In this document: one piece after another, positions 55,597 through 64,000 of the stretch
Numbering within the stretch: the first letter of the stretch is position 1
How the letters are laid out: the number at the start of each line of letters is the position of its first letter
Source of the DNA: Novosphingobium ovatum
GTDB taxonomy: Bacteria; Pseudomonadota; Alphaproteobacteria; Sphingomonadales; Sphingomonadaceae
Length of the DNA: 64,000 nt
Direction of reading: 5' to 3'
NCBI RefSeq assembly: GCF_009909235.1
Contig: NZ_JAAAPO010000002.1
Span: 674,612-738,611, forward strand
Translations under genes and position numbers: made by a program
Notes under the pieces: generated by a model
Seen by the model: only the letters and a program-made list of their open reading frames with translations
Told to the model about the DNA's origin: nothing
The model's database searches: none

Positions 55597-57552
55597 TCAA
55601 ATCTCGACCTGGCTGCCCAGTTCCACCACCCGGTTGACGGGCAGACGGAAGAATTCCATCGCGCTGGCCGCGTTGCGCATCATCCACGCGAACAGCTTTT
55701 CCCGCCAGATGGCCATGCCCGGCTTGGACGAGGCGATCAGCGTCTGGCGCGAGAGGAAGAAGCTGGTCTTCATCATGTCGAACGACTGATCGCCCACCAT
55801 CACGCATTTCAGCGTGGCGGGGACATCCGTTTCCTCCAGGAAGCCAAAGCGCAGCACCACCTGATAGAACCCGCCGCCATAATCACGCACCGTGGCGCGC
55901 TCGGCCTCGTCCACATGCGGCACGTCCTGAATGGCCACCGTCAGCACGATGACACGTTCATGCAGCACCTTGTTGTGCTTGATGTTGTGCAGCAGCGCCG
56001 AAGGCACGCCCTCAAACGTCGAGGCCATGAAGATCGCCGTGCCCGGCACGCGGGTGGCGCTGGAATGGGCGCTTTTGGCGAACAGTTCAAACGGGATCGA
56101 GCCTTCGGCCATGTTCTGCCGCATCAGCGCGCGGCCCTTTGACCAGGTCGTCAGCAGCGTAAAGATCGACAGGCCCATCACCAGCGGCACCCAGCCACCA
56201 TCGGGGATCTTGGTCAGATTGGCCGACAGATAGCCCAGATCCAGCGCGGTAAAGGCCACCAGCAATGGCACCGACAGCCACTTGTTCCAGCGCCAGACGA
56301 TGAACAGCATCACCGCCAGCAGGAAGTTGTCGATCATCATCGCCCCCGTGACCGCGATGCCATAGGCCGCCGTCAGGTTGGACGAACGCTGGAACACCAG
56401 CACCAGCAGGATCACCGCGATCATCAGCGCCCAGTTGATCACCGGGATATAGATCTGCCCGGCGTTCAGGCTGGTGTATTTGATCGACATGCGCGGGATA
56501 AAGCCCAGCTGGATCGCCTGTTGCGTGACAGAGAACGCGCCGGTGATCACCGCCTGGCTGGCGATGACGGCGGCAGCCGCCGCGATGACCAGCATCGGCC
56601 ACTGAAACCATTCGGGCGCCAGAAGATAGAACGGGCTTTCCAGTGCCGCCGGATTGCGCAGCAGCAACGAGGCCTGCCCCAGATAGTTCAACACCAGCGC
56701 AGGCAGCACCACCGCCAGCCATGACAGGCGGATCGGCGGACGGCCGAAATGACCCATGTCGGCATACAATGCCTCGGCACCGGTGACGGCCAGCACGGCC
56801 GCGCCCATCGCCAGAAATCCACGGAACGGATCGGCCAGGAACATCGACACCGCGTGATGGGGGCTAAGTGCGCCGATCACCTGCGGATATTGGGCGATGC
56901 TGATCCCGCCCAGCACGGCAATCACGCCGAAATACAACAGCATGATCGGGCCAAAGAACGCCGCGACCTTGGCCGTCCCGCGCTTTTGGATAAAGAACAG
57001 GCCGACCAGAATGGCCACCACCATCGGCACGACCGCGCGTTCCAGTTGTGGCTCGAACACGGCCAGACCCTCGATCGCGCCCAGCACCGAAACGGCCGGA
57101 GTGATCATGCTGTCGCCATAGAACAGCGATGTGGCAAACACCCCCAGCAGGACGATCCCCGCCGACCAGCGCTTGCCCGAAATGTGCTGGTTGACCAGCG
57201 CCAACAGCGCCAGCGACCCGCCCTCGCCCCGGTTGTCGGCGCGCATGATGATGGTGACATATTTGACCGTCACGATCAGCATCATCGACCAGAACATCAG
57301 GCTGATAATGCCAAAGATGTGCAATTCATCCAGCGGCAGCGGATGATGCCCGGCAAATGTGTCGCGCATCGCGTATAGCGGACTGGTGCCGATGTCGCCG
57401 AAAACGACGCCAATCGCCCCCACCGCCAGCGCGGTCAGGCTACCGTGATGGGCGTGCCCGCCACTGTGGCCGCTGTCATGGACGGCATGGTCGCCGGCCC
57501 CCTTCGAAGCTTCCACGCAGGCCGCCCCATTGCCTTCAACCGCTTCGCTCAT
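55597..57552 (-). CDS. kup: KUP-family potassium uptake protein
   Basis: Proton-coupled K+ importer with 12 membrane helices and a C-terminal cytosolic domain. After a histidine-rich N-terminus ([13 protein letters not shown], about residues 25-37), [20 protein letters not shown] is the diagnostic helix-1 sequence; [11 protein letters not shown] and the GTAIFMAS motif of the tail follow. 651 aa from ATG 57552; the upstream frame antisense to non-coding sequence was trimmed. Lies downstream of the ccm operon on the same strand. Confidence 0.93.
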   Translation of the reverse strand: MSEAVEGNGAACVEASKGAGDHAVHDSGHSGGHAHHGSLTALAVGAIGVVFGDIGTSPLYAMRDTFAGHHPLPLDELHIFGIISLMFWSMMLIVTVKYVTIIMRADNRGEGGSLALLALVNQHISGKRWSAGIVLLGVFATSLFYGDSMITPAVSVLGAIEGLAVFEPQLERAVVPMVVAILVGLFFIQKRGTAKVAAFFGPIMLLYFGVIAVLGGISIAQYPQVIGALSPHHAVSMFLADPFRGFLAMGAAVLAVTGAEALYADMGHFGRPPIRLSWLAVVLPALVLNYLGQASLLLRNPAALESPFYLLAPEWFQWPMLVIAAAAAVIASQAVITGAFSVTQQAIQLGFIPRMSIKYTSLNAGQIYIPVINWALMIAVILLVLVFQRSSNLTAAYGIAVTGAMMIDNFLLAVMLFIVWRWNKWLSVPLLVAFTALDLGYLSANLTKIPDGGWVPLVMGLSIFTLLTTWSKGRALMRQNMAEGSIPFELFAKSAHSSATRVPGTAIFMASTFEGVPSALLHNIKHNKVLHERVIVLTVAIQDVPHVDEAERATVRDYGGGFYQVVLRFGFLEETDVPATLKCVMVGDQSFDMMKTSFFLSRQTLIASSKPGMAIWREKLFAWMMRNAASAMEFFRLPVNRVVELGSQVEI

Positions 57553-57676
57553 GCTGACCGCATCCCCGTTGGCCCCTGAGTCGCCGTCTGATCGACGGCA
57601 AGCGCGCTTAGCAGGGCCCCTGTCGCGCTGCAACAAGCCATGGTGCGAGCCTTGTCACGCCATGGCTCCATCGAAT

Positions 57677-58369
57677 TCATGGCCGGACCGCTGGCATCGC
57701 CGGGACAGCGGAACCGGACGGCGCCCCCTGCCCCTGCTGCGCCGCCCTGATCCGCGAAAGCAGCAGGTCCAGTTGGGCCACGCGCTGCTCCATGTCCTTG
57801 CGCCAAGGGGCATCGGCGGGCGCCTTGGCCAGCACATCGCCCCACATCGCGCGCGCCTCGTCAAACTTGCCCTGCTGCGCCAATGCCATGCCCAGAAAGA
57901 ACGGCGCGCCGGGGGCCTCCGGATCAATCTGCATCGCCTGACGATAGGCATACAGCGCGGGCGGCGTCAGCGTCCCGTCGGCGTGCTGCGTCAGGGCATT
58001 GGCCAGCGACAGCCACGCCTCGCCGTTGCGGGGATCAGCCTCGACCGCGCCGCGCAACATGCCCGCCGCGCCGGCATAGTCACCACCGCGCATCAAGGCA
58101 TCGGCCACCACCTGCCACTTGTTGCGGGTGGGATCGACGCCCGACATCTTTTGCCGCACGTCCACCATCACCGAACCAATGCGATGATCGGGCGTGGCGG
58201 CCGCCTTGGGCGCGGCGGGGACACTGGGCGAACCCTGCACCGCATAGCCGGCCAGCGCGATCAGGATCGCCCCGATCACCGCCTCGCGCCCATCGCGCGG
58301 CATGCGCAACGGCCATTTCAGCGCCGCCAGCACCACCACCGCCAAAGCCAGAATGACCAGCCAGGTCAT
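57677..58369 (-). CDS. ccmI: Cytochrome c biogenesis TPR protein CcmI (CycH-like)
   Basis: A 230-aa protein with two N-terminal membrane helices (residues 2-18 and 30-48) and a periplasmic TPR region at about 80-200 (WQVVADALMRGGDYAGAAGML, AWLSLANALTQHADG, PFFLGMALAQQGKFDEA in part). It would hold apocytochrome c for the CcmFH ligase. Shorter than rhizobial CycH but with the same layout. Last gene of the ccm operon; ATG 58369 overlaps ccmH by four bases. Confidence 0.82.
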   Translation of the reverse strand: MTWLVILALAVVVLAALKWPLRMPRDGREAVIGAILIALAGYAVQGSPSVPAAPKAAATPDHRIGSVMVDVRQKMSGVDPTRNKWQVVADALMRGGDYAGAAGMLRGAVEADPRNGEAWLSLANALTQHADGTLTPPALYAYRQAMQIDPEAPGAPFFLGMALAQQGKFDEARAMWGDVLAKAPADAPWRKDMEQRVAQLDLLLSRIRAAQQGQGAPSGSAVPAMPAVRP

Positions 58370-58806
58370 GCGTTTTCTCCCTGCCCGGCGCTGCCGCCGG
58401 TAAACCGCCGCCGCAGCAACACCACCGCCAACAGCATCAGCGCGGCCGGCGCGGCAAACAGCGGCCATGTGCTGGCCGACAGCGTCGGCTCATAGCTGAC
58501 ATAGTCGCCATAGCGCTGGATCAGCCATTGGCGGATCGCCTCGGGGTCTTCGCCCGCGGCGATGCGTTCGCGTACCTGAGAGCGCATGTCCCCCGCGATC
58601 TGCGCGTCGGAATCCAGGATCGACTGGCTTTGACACACCAGACAGCGCAGCGTTGCCATCAGGTCGCGCGCCTTGGCCTCCTTGGCCGGGTCTTCCAATT
58701 GGCGCCAGGCATAGGGCGCGGGCGGCATCGAATCATCCGCCCACAGCGGTGTGCCAACCGCCAGCAGACCGGCACTCGCCAGCACCAGAACCGTCTTGCG
58801 GATCAC
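58366..58806 (-). CDS. ccmH: Cytochrome c maturation protein CcmH (CcmL-type)
   Basis: Membrane-anchored thiol protein that reduces apocytochrome c and takes part in heme ligation. Signal peptide at 1-24, redox motif LRCLVCQSQS with C55 and C58, and a C-terminal membrane helix at about 112-132. 146 aa. Both ends overlap neighbouring ccm genes by four bases. Confidence 0.92.
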   Translation of the reverse strand: MIRKTVLVLASAGLLAVGTPLWADDSMPPAPYAWRQLEDPAKEAKARDLMATLRCLVCQSQSILDSDAQIAGDMRSQVRERIAAGEDPEAIRQWLIQRYGDYVSYEPTLSASTWPLFAAPAALMLLAVVLLRRRFTGGSAGQGENA

Positions 58807-59360
58807 TGTTCCGCCTCCTTCAGCTTTTGCAGGATCAGCGGGATCTGGTCGGGGCGGATGTCGCCGATGTGCTGGTAACGGATCACCCCCTTGCCATCGA
58901 TGACAAAGGTTTCAGGCACGCCCGCGCTGCCAATCGCCAACTGGACCGACGACACGTCATCCGCGCCGATACGCTGATAGGGATTGCCCAGATCCTTGAG
59001 GAACGTGGCCAGGTCCTCGCGGCGGTCGCGGATGGCGATGCCGTTGATCACAACGCCCTTGGCCGCCAGTTCGCCCAGCACTGGCGCTTCGGCGCGGCAG
59101 GGGATGCACCAACTGGCAAAGATGTTCAGCAATTGCGGCTTGCCCGTGGCCAGATCGGTGGTGGCAACGCCGGGCCGGCCATCAGCCGCCGCGCGCAGGG
59201 CAAACACGGGCAAGGGCTTGCCGATCATATGGCTTTCGATGGTCGTGTCCTTGGGCCGGACAAGGCCCACAACCACCAGCACCACAAACAGCCCAAACAG
59301 CGCCAGCGGCAACCACAGCGTCCAGCGCGGCGCGCGTGGTTTTTCATCCCCTGCCATCAT
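58803..59360 (-). CDS. ccmG: Thiol:disulfide interchange protein CcmG/DsbE
   Basis: Periplasmic thioredoxin-like protein tethered by an N-terminal helix (about residues 14-34) that keeps apocytochrome cysteines reduced. Active site SWCIPCRAE with C85 and C88; cis-proline region GVPETFVID near 155. 185 aa from ATG 59360 or 184 from the adjacent ATG; the start overlaps the ccmF stop. Confidence 0.92.
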   Translation of the reverse strand: MMAGDEKPRAPRWTLWLPLALFGLFVVLVVVGLVRPKDTTIESHMIGKPLPVFALRAAADGRPGVATTDLATGKPQLLNIFASWCIPCRAEAPVLGELAAKGVVINGIAIRDRREDLATFLKDLGNPYQRIGADDVSSVQLAIGSAGVPETFVIDGKGVIRYQHIGDIRPDQIPLILQKLKEAEQ

Positions 59361-61327
59361 GCCTGCTCCAATTGGGCCACGCGGGCGCGGCGTTCATCGC
59401 CCTTGGTGCGGGCGGTGCGGCGTTTCAGGTCCTGCATCACGCGGCTGAGCAAAGCCAGCGCGCCACCCAGCGCCACCAGCAACCCGCCCAGCCAGATCAT
59501 CGGCACAAACGGCTTCCACCACAGGCGCAACTGCCAGCGGCCAGTGCCCACCTTGCCGTCGGTTTCCTCGCCCAGCACGGTGTAGAGTTGCCCGTTCCAC
59601 CGCGTCAGCAAAGCGGACACCGCCATCGTCTGCGGCGGCACCCAGAAACTGCGCGAATGGGGCGTGATCGTCTGCGCGGCCCCATTGGCATACCGCACCT
59701 TGAGCACGCCCTCCATCGCCGTCCAATTGGGTCCGGCAACCGGCGACACGCTGTCCAGACGCACGCTCCACGGGCCAACCTGCGATTGTTCGCCCACGCG
59801 CAGCGCGACCAGACGCTCGGCGGTAAAGGCGCTGTCGCAGCCCATGCCGAACAAAGCCACGCCCAGCCCCAGATGCGCCACCACCATGCCCCACAGCGAC
59901 AAGGGCGCACGCAAAAGGTTGCGTCCCCGCAGCGGCAGCACACTGGCCACCACCACACCGGGCGCAATGGCCAGCGCCAACAGCGGCAGCACATGGCGCA
60001 CACCCATGGCATAGCCCACCACCACCCCGGCCAGCGTCAGCCCCAGCGGCAATGCCACCACCCAGCCCACGCGCGCCATCCGGTCGCGCCGCCAGCGCAA
60101 CAGTGGCCCCACCATCAGCACGACAAACATCGGCATGGCGAACAGCGCACTGGTGGGGTTGAAATAGGGCGGTCCGACCGACACCTTCAGGCCCATCGCC
60201 TCGGTCACCAGCGGGTAGAGCGTGCCCAGCAGAGTGATGCCCAGAATGGACGAGAGCATGACATTGTTGAACACCAGCGCGCCCTCGCGGCTGGTGATGG
60301 CAAAGCGTTCGCCTTCGGTCACAGTGGCCGCCCGCAGCGCGAACAGCGTCAGCGCCCCGCCGATATAGATCGCCAGCAGGATCAGGATGAAGCTGCCCCG
60401 TTTGGGATCGACGGCAAAGGCATGGACGCTGGTCAGGATGCCCGAGCGCACAAGGAATGTGCCAACCATCGACATGCTGAACGCGACCACGCCCAGCATC
60501 ACCGTCCACGCCCGCAGCGCATTGCGCGCCGCCAGCACGCCGCAACTGTGCAGCAGGGCGGTCGCGGCCAGCCACGGCATCAGGCTGGCATTCTCGACCG
60601 GGTCCCAAAACCACCAGCCGCCCCAGCCCAGCACATAATAGGCCCAATAGGAGCCCGCCGTGATCCCCATCGTCAGGAACACCCACGCGCCCAGCACCCA
60701 TGGGCGCATCGCGCGGGCGAAATCGGGCCCCACCTGCCGCGTCACCAGCGCGCCAATGGCAAAGCTGAAGGCAATCGACAGGCCGACATAGCCGACATAG
60801 AGCGTGGGCGGATGGAACGCGAGGCCCGGATCCTGCAACAGCGGGTTCAGGCCAGCGCCTTCGTCCGGCACCGGCGACATCCGCACAAACGGGTTTGAGG
60901 CGAACAGCAGAAACGCATAAAACCCAAGGCTGACAAAGGCCTGCCCGGCCAGCGTCGCCAGCATGGTGTTTTCGGGCAAGCGGCGCTCAACCAAGGCGAC
61001 AAATGCGCCAGCCAGCCCCATCACCGTCACCCACAACAGCATCGAGCCTTCGTGGTTGCCCCAGGCGCCCGCGATCTTGTAGATCAGCGGCTTGGCCGAA
61101 TGGCTGTTTTCCGCGACCAGTTTGACCGACAGATCGGTGGTGACGAAAACCATGATCAGCGCGGCAAACGCCAGCGCGACCAACACGCCCTGCATGATCG
61201 CCACAGGGCGCACGATGCCGGCCAGCCCCTCGCCCCCCTTGGTCAGGCCAAAACTGCCCGCCAGCAATTGCAAACCCGCCAGCGACGCCGCCAGCCACAA
61301 GGCCCCAAGGCCGATTTCCGCCAGCAC
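59357..61327 (-). CDS. ccmF: Cytochrome c heme lyase subunit CcmF
   Basis: Large membrane protein (656 aa, about 14 helices) that takes heme from CcmE and joins it to apocytochrome c. The tryptophan-rich WWD domain is recognisable in WGGWWFWDPVENASLMPW near residue 230, with conserved periplasmic histidines nearby (NSHSAKP, GNHEGSM). Start ATG 61327, 12 bases after ccmE. Confidence 0.95.
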   Translation of the reverse strand: MLAEIGLGALWLAASLAGLQLLAGSFGLTKGGEGLAGIVRPVAIMQGVLVALAFAALIMVFVTTDLSVKLVAENSHSAKPLIYKIAGAWGNHEGSMLLWVTVMGLAGAFVALVERRLPENTMLATLAGQAFVSLGFYAFLLFASNPFVRMSPVPDEGAGLNPLLQDPGLAFHPPTLYVGYVGLSIAFSFAIGALVTRQVGPDFARAMRPWVLGAWVFLTMGITAGSYWAYYVLGWGGWWFWDPVENASLMPWLAATALLHSCGVLAARNALRAWTVMLGVVAFSMSMVGTFLVRSGILTSVHAFAVDPKRGSFILILLAIYIGGALTLFALRAATVTEGERFAITSREGALVFNNVMLSSILGITLLGTLYPLVTEAMGLKVSVGPPYFNPTSALFAMPMFVVLMVGPLLRWRRDRMARVGWVVALPLGLTLAGVVVGYAMGVRHVLPLLALAIAPGVVVASVLPLRGRNLLRAPLSLWGMVVAHLGLGVALFGMGCDSAFTAERLVALRVGEQSQVGPWSVRLDSVSPVAGPNWTAMEGVLKVRYANGAAQTITPHSRSFWVPPQTMAVSALLTRWNGQLYTVLGEETDGKVGTGRWQLRLWWKPFVPMIWLGGLLVALGGALALLSRVMQDLKRRTARTKGDERRARVAQLEQA

Positions 61328-61339
61328 GCGCGCTGCTCC

Positions 61340-61789
61340 TTATTGGGTTTCTGCGACCGTTTGACGGGCCTGTTCGGCGGTCATGTGCTGCATCTCGCGC
61401 GGCACATATTTCTCGTCATGCTTGGCCAACAGATTGTCAGCCACAAAGGTGCCGTTCTGGAAACGCCCTTCGGCCACCACGCCCGACCCTTCGACAAACA
61501 GCGCCGGACGGATCCCGGCAAAACGCACCGGCACGCTGGCCTTGCCATCGGTGACGACAAAGTTGACCGTCACCCCATCCTCGGCCGTTTTCATGCTGCC
61601 GCGCGCCACCATGCCGCCCAGACGGACGCCGCGATCGGCCTCTGGCGGCTTGGCCAGAATGTCGGTCGGCACATAGAAATAGGACGCCTGATTGCGCAGC
61701 CCCCAGATCGCCAGCAGCGCCGCGCCGATCAGCGCCACCACCGCCACGCCGACCAGTACCAGCCGCTGATGCTTTGCCTTGATTGCCAT
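61340..61789 (-). CDS. ccmE: Periplasmic heme chaperone CcmE
   Basis: Carries heme covalently between CcmC and CcmF. N-terminal membrane anchor at about residues 9-29, an OB-fold body and the heme-binding histidine in HDEKYVPREM near residue 125. 149 aa. Its ATG overlaps the ccmD stop by one base (TAATG). Confidence 0.95.
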   Translation of the reverse strand: MAIKAKHQRLVLVGVAVVALIGAALLAIWGLRNQASYFYVPTDILAKPPEADRGVRLGGMVARGSMKTAEDGVTVNFVVTDGKASVPVRFAGIRPALFVEGSGVVAEGRFQNGTFVADNLLAKHDEKYVPREMQHMTAEQARQTVAETQ

Positions 61790-61938
61790 TAGTCCTGCGC
61801 CCCGTCCCGACTGGAGTCCCGGCGCCGCTCAGCCCGCTGCATTCCCAGCCAACTGAACACCACCATCGCCAGTGTCGCGCCGCCCCCTATCGCATAGGCG
61901 GCCCAGACGAATTGCCATTGATCAAAGCTTTCGGTCAT
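61789..61938 (-). CDS. ccmD: Heme exporter protein CcmD (49 aa)
   Basis: A short membrane protein beginning MTESFDQWQFVWAAYAIGGG, with one helix at about residues 10-32 and a basic cytosolic tail; the aromatic WAAYAIG start is typical of CcmD, which holds holo-CcmE release at the CcmABC complex. It lies exactly between ccmC and ccmE, overlapping each by one base (TAATG at both ends). Below usual gene-finder length limits, but position and sequence make it secure. Confidence 0.88.
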   Translation of the reverse strand: MTESFDQWQFVWAAYAIGGGATLAMVVFSWLGMQRAERRRDSSRDGAQD

Positions 61939-62723
61939 TACCACAGCTCCTCATCGTCCGGATTGGGCGCGGCGGCGGCGCGGGCGCGGGCCTGGGCCGC
62001 CATCGCCTTGCGGCGCAAGCGCGCCTCGGCCTGGGCGTCGGCCAGAATGGCGCGCATCCGCGCCAGCACCACCCCGCCAAAAATCAACGAAAAGCCCACC
62101 ACGCCAATCAGCAGCGGGATCAGGAATTCAGACGCCATCGCCGATTTGCCAGCGGTGATGCTGGGCGGCTGGTGCAGGCTGTTCCACCACAGCACCGAAT
62201 AATGGATGATCGGAATGTTCACCGCACCCACCAGGCCAAAGATCGAGGCCATGCGCGACTGCCCCTGCCCGGCCTCTGCCTGACCGCGGGCCGCCGACTC
62301 CAGCGCCATATAGCCAAAATACAGGAACAGCAGGACCAACATGCTGGTCAACCGCCCATCCCACACCCACCATGCGCCCCACGCCGGACGCCCCCAGATC
62401 GAACCGGTGATCAGGCACACCGCCGTGAACACCGCGCCCGGCAGCGCCGCCGCGCGCGCCGCAATGCCGGCCAACGGGTGCCGCCAGACGATCTCGCAGA
62501 AACTGGCGATGGCGATGGTCGACCACCCGCCCATGCCCAACCACGCGGTCGGCACATGCAGATAGACGATACGGACCGTGTCCCCCTGCAACGCATCGGC
62601 GGGCGCAAAAAACACCCCCCATGCACAGGCGACCACGGCCATAGCCAGACCGCCGAACAGACAGAGCGGCGTCAGCCAGCGGGCCAGACGCAGGAAACGA
62701 GCGGGATTGGCAAAACCGTGCAT
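61938..62723 (-). CDS. ccmC: Heme handling protein CcmC
   Basis: Six-helix membrane protein that loads heme onto CcmE. MHGFANPARF is the usual start; IVYLHVPTAWLGMG contains the first conserved histidine, the WWD-type motif reads WGAWWVWDGRLTSML and HYSVLWWNSLHQP carries the second histidine. ATG 62723 gives 261 aa; ATG 62759 is possible. It heads the ccmC-D-E-F-G-H-I operon; ccmA and ccmB are not in the window. Confidence 0.93.
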   Translation of the reverse strand: MHGFANPARFLRLARWLTPLCLFGGLAMAVVACAWGVFFAPADALQGDTVRIVYLHVPTAWLGMGGWSTIAIASFCEIVWRHPLAGIAARAAALPGAVFTAVCLITGSIWGRPAWGAWWVWDGRLTSMLVLLFLYFGYMALESAARGQAEAGQGQSRMASIFGLVGAVNIPIIHYSVLWWNSLHQPPSITAGKSAMASEFLIPLLIGVVGFSLIFGGVVLARMRAILADAQAEARLRRKAMAAQARARAAAAPNPDDEELW

Positions 62724-63306
62724 GGCGAACCGCGACTTTTCGACCTTGTTTTCAGGCATCCACAGGCGCCGCGCGCACCGCGCCGCCCACATGCCACACG
62801 CTTTGACAGGGGTTGCCACGCCTAGCAAGGGGGCATCAGGAAAAGCGCGGGGCAAAGCCCGCCACCGCATGGGGCAAATCGTCCCACCGCCGGGCCAGAG
62901 CAACCCGCGATCTGGCGGACGCGGTACAAGCTTTGCCCTTTCAGCGATCCGGTTCAACGCGCAGCCGCCGGATCGGGACTTCGCAAAGCCGCAACCACAC
63001 ATTTCACCGCTGGATCAGCCCCCCCATGCCTTTCAGGAGCGGCACCAACTTTATTGCACCAAAGGGCAAATTTACGGACATTCCCGTATAAAACGCTCAT
63101 CCGAAAACAATACATGATCCTGTAATGCTTTGCGCCACCGCCACCCATGAGCACGAAAGCGCAGCAACGTAAACGTATCATGGCCGTTCGGCGACAATCT
63201 GTATTCTTACGAGATCCCCTTTCCAAAATTCGGATTGCGATGGATTGGCCAACAGACCAACATCGCAACGACCAAAGTCAAAATGCATTACAACCGGAGA
63301 CTTGCC
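62724..63306. other. Non-coding spacer between divergent ccmC and the chemoreceptor-like gene
   Basis: About 580 bases without a supported gene. It holds the ccmC promoter region and, towards the right, AT-richer sequence with TATAAA (63087-63092) that may belong to the chemoreceptor-like gene's promoter, though I find no matching -35 box. One small GC hairpin lies near 62845-62860. No RNA gene is recognised. Confidence 0.5.
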
Positions 63307-64000
63307 ATGGCCTTCACTCTCTTCTCCAGAGTTTCGCCCGATGTGGTTATTGCGGAAATCGAACGACTGGAGAACGCCGTAACGCACGGCAACCTGGGCG
63401 CGCGCGCCGAGGCGATCGGGGCCAATGCGCAAACGGCGGCCATTTTGGCGGCGGTCAACCGGTTGCTGGACAGCGCCACCCGGCCGGTCAACACCATGGC
63501 CGAACAGGTGCGGATCATGTCGGACCAGCATGACAAGGGCGATATCGACGTGGTGATGCCGCCGCACTTGTTCCAAGGCGCTTATGCGGTCATGGCGCAG
63601 GATATCAATGACATGGTCGCCGGCCATATCGCGGTGAAGAAAAAGGCCATGGCCTGCGTCAAGGCGTTTGGCGAAGGCGATTTCGACGCCCCGCTGGAAC
63701 AGTTCCCCGGCAAAAAGGCCTTCATCAACGACACCATCGAAACACTGCGCGCCAATCTGCGCGGGTTGATCAGCGAATTGAACTATATGTCGGCCGAGCA
63801 CGACAAGGGCGACATTGACGTTGCCGTCCGCGCCGACAAGTTCAAGGGCGATTTTGCCACCGTGGCGCAGGGCATCAATGACATGGTCGCCGGCCATATC
63901 GCGGTGAAGAAAAAGGCCATGGCCTGCGTCAAGGCGTTTGGCGAAGGCGATTTCGACGCCCCGCTGGAACAGTTCCCCGGCAAAAAGGCCTTCATCAACG
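63307..64000 (+). CDS. Chemoreceptor-like protein with repeated HAMP-type modules, 5' part (runs off window)
   Basis: The visible 231 codons stay open to the window edge. There is no signal peptide or membrane helix: the protein starts directly with a helical region (MAFTLFSRVSPDVVIAEIER) and then repeats a 90-residue module: NDMVAGHIAVKKKAMACVKA, FGEGDFDAPLEQFPGKKAFI, a helix NLRGLISELNYMSAEHDKGD and a short IDVAVRADKFKGDF segment. The G-D-F-D and N-D motifs between helices are those of poly-HAMP arrays in soluble methyl-accepting chemotaxis proteins. A C-terminal signalling domain is expected beyond the window. ATG 63307 has no strong ribosome site. Confidence 0.75.
   Translation, partial: MAFTLFSRVSPDVVIAEIERLENAVTHGNLGARAEAIGANAQTAAILAAVNRLLDSATRPVNTMAEQVRIMSDQHDKGDIDVVMPPHLFQGAYAVMAQDINDMVAGHIAVKKKAMACVKAFGEGDFDAPLEQFPGKKAFINDTIETLRANLRGLISELNYMSAEHDKGDIDVAVRADKFKGDFATVAQGINDMVAGHIAVKKKAMACVKAFGEGDFDAPLEQFPGKKAFIN
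63604..64000 (+). repeat. In-frame 270-bp direct repeat inside the chemoreceptor-like gene
   Basis: Bases 63604-63730 are identical to 63874-64000 (127 of 127 bases up to the window end), an offset of exactly 90 codons. The upstream module (about 63500-63603) is a diverged version of the part at 63770-63873. Perfect identity at silent positions points to recent duplication or gene conversion. Confidence 0.9.

Overview
The window is GC-rich, densely packed chromosomal DNA from an alphaproteobacterium, most likely a sphingomonad (order Sphingomonadales, Novosphingobium- or Sphingomonas-like). This rests on a DhnA-type class I aldolase beside pgk-gap-tkt, the XrtA/PEP-CTERM regulators PrsK and PrsR, a DUF2842 protein beside fau, the synteny zapA - 6S RNA - fau, and GTG/TTG starts with short spacing. 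I see no phage, IS element or CRISPR array. Nearly everything is housekeeping, so the less ordinary material is regulatory DNA, small genes and a few uncharacterised proteins.

Layout. 1-9.7 kb: 3' end of purL, serB and miaA (divergent, start codons overlapping), the branched-chain genes ilvB-ilvN-ilvC, a glycosyltransferase, then leuA behind a leucine-rich leader peptide. 9.8-13.4 kb: a predicted AHH nuclease overlapping an uncharacterised protein, then recJ. 13.5-14.0 kb: three tRNA-Glu genes. 14.4-18.5 kb: a second glycosyltransferase and phoR, phoU, phoB with a Pho box but no pst genes. 18.6-22.3 kb: an amino-acid permease, panB and a DUF475/TerC-like membrane protein. 22.6-27.5 kb: prsR, prsK and a polyprenyl-phosphate sugar transferase. 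27.7-30.8 kb: an XRE/ScfR-type regulator divergent from aceA across a palindromic operator, plus a 62-aa protein. 31-34 kb: corA, tRNA-Leu, suhB, efp and a secreted protein. 34-42.4 kb: an OPT transporter, thiE, fba, pgk, gap and tkt. 42.6-44.6 kb: a coiled-coil protein, zapA, 6S RNA, fau and DUF2842. 44.7-49.2 kb: two tRNA-Asp, a secreted protein, thyA, a chemoreceptor and tRNA-Pro. 49.3-54.8 kb: a GGDEF-EAL protein and the overlapping set dapF-mtaB-ftsY-yciB. 54.8-62.7 kb: sodB, kup and the cytochrome c maturation operon ccmCDEFGHI. 63.3 kb to the end: the start of a chemoreceptor-like protein with an internal repeat.

How the genes work together. ilvBNC, leuA and panB all draw on the 2-keto-isovalerate branch; the leuA leader suggests attenuation by leucine supply. 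fba, pgk, gap and tkt run central sugar metabolism, while aceA and its divergent regulator serve growth on C2/short-chain substrates. phoR/U/B form a phosphate-sensing module. prsK/prsR and the sugar transferase point to an extracellular polysaccharide system whose remaining parts lie elsewhere. The ccm operon matures c-type cytochromes but lacks ccmA and ccmB here.

Most promising for something new: the apparently leaderless leuA attenuator, the AHH-nuclease/partner pair, the aceA operator and the repeated module at the right edge. All calls come from reading the sequence; no database search was possible.
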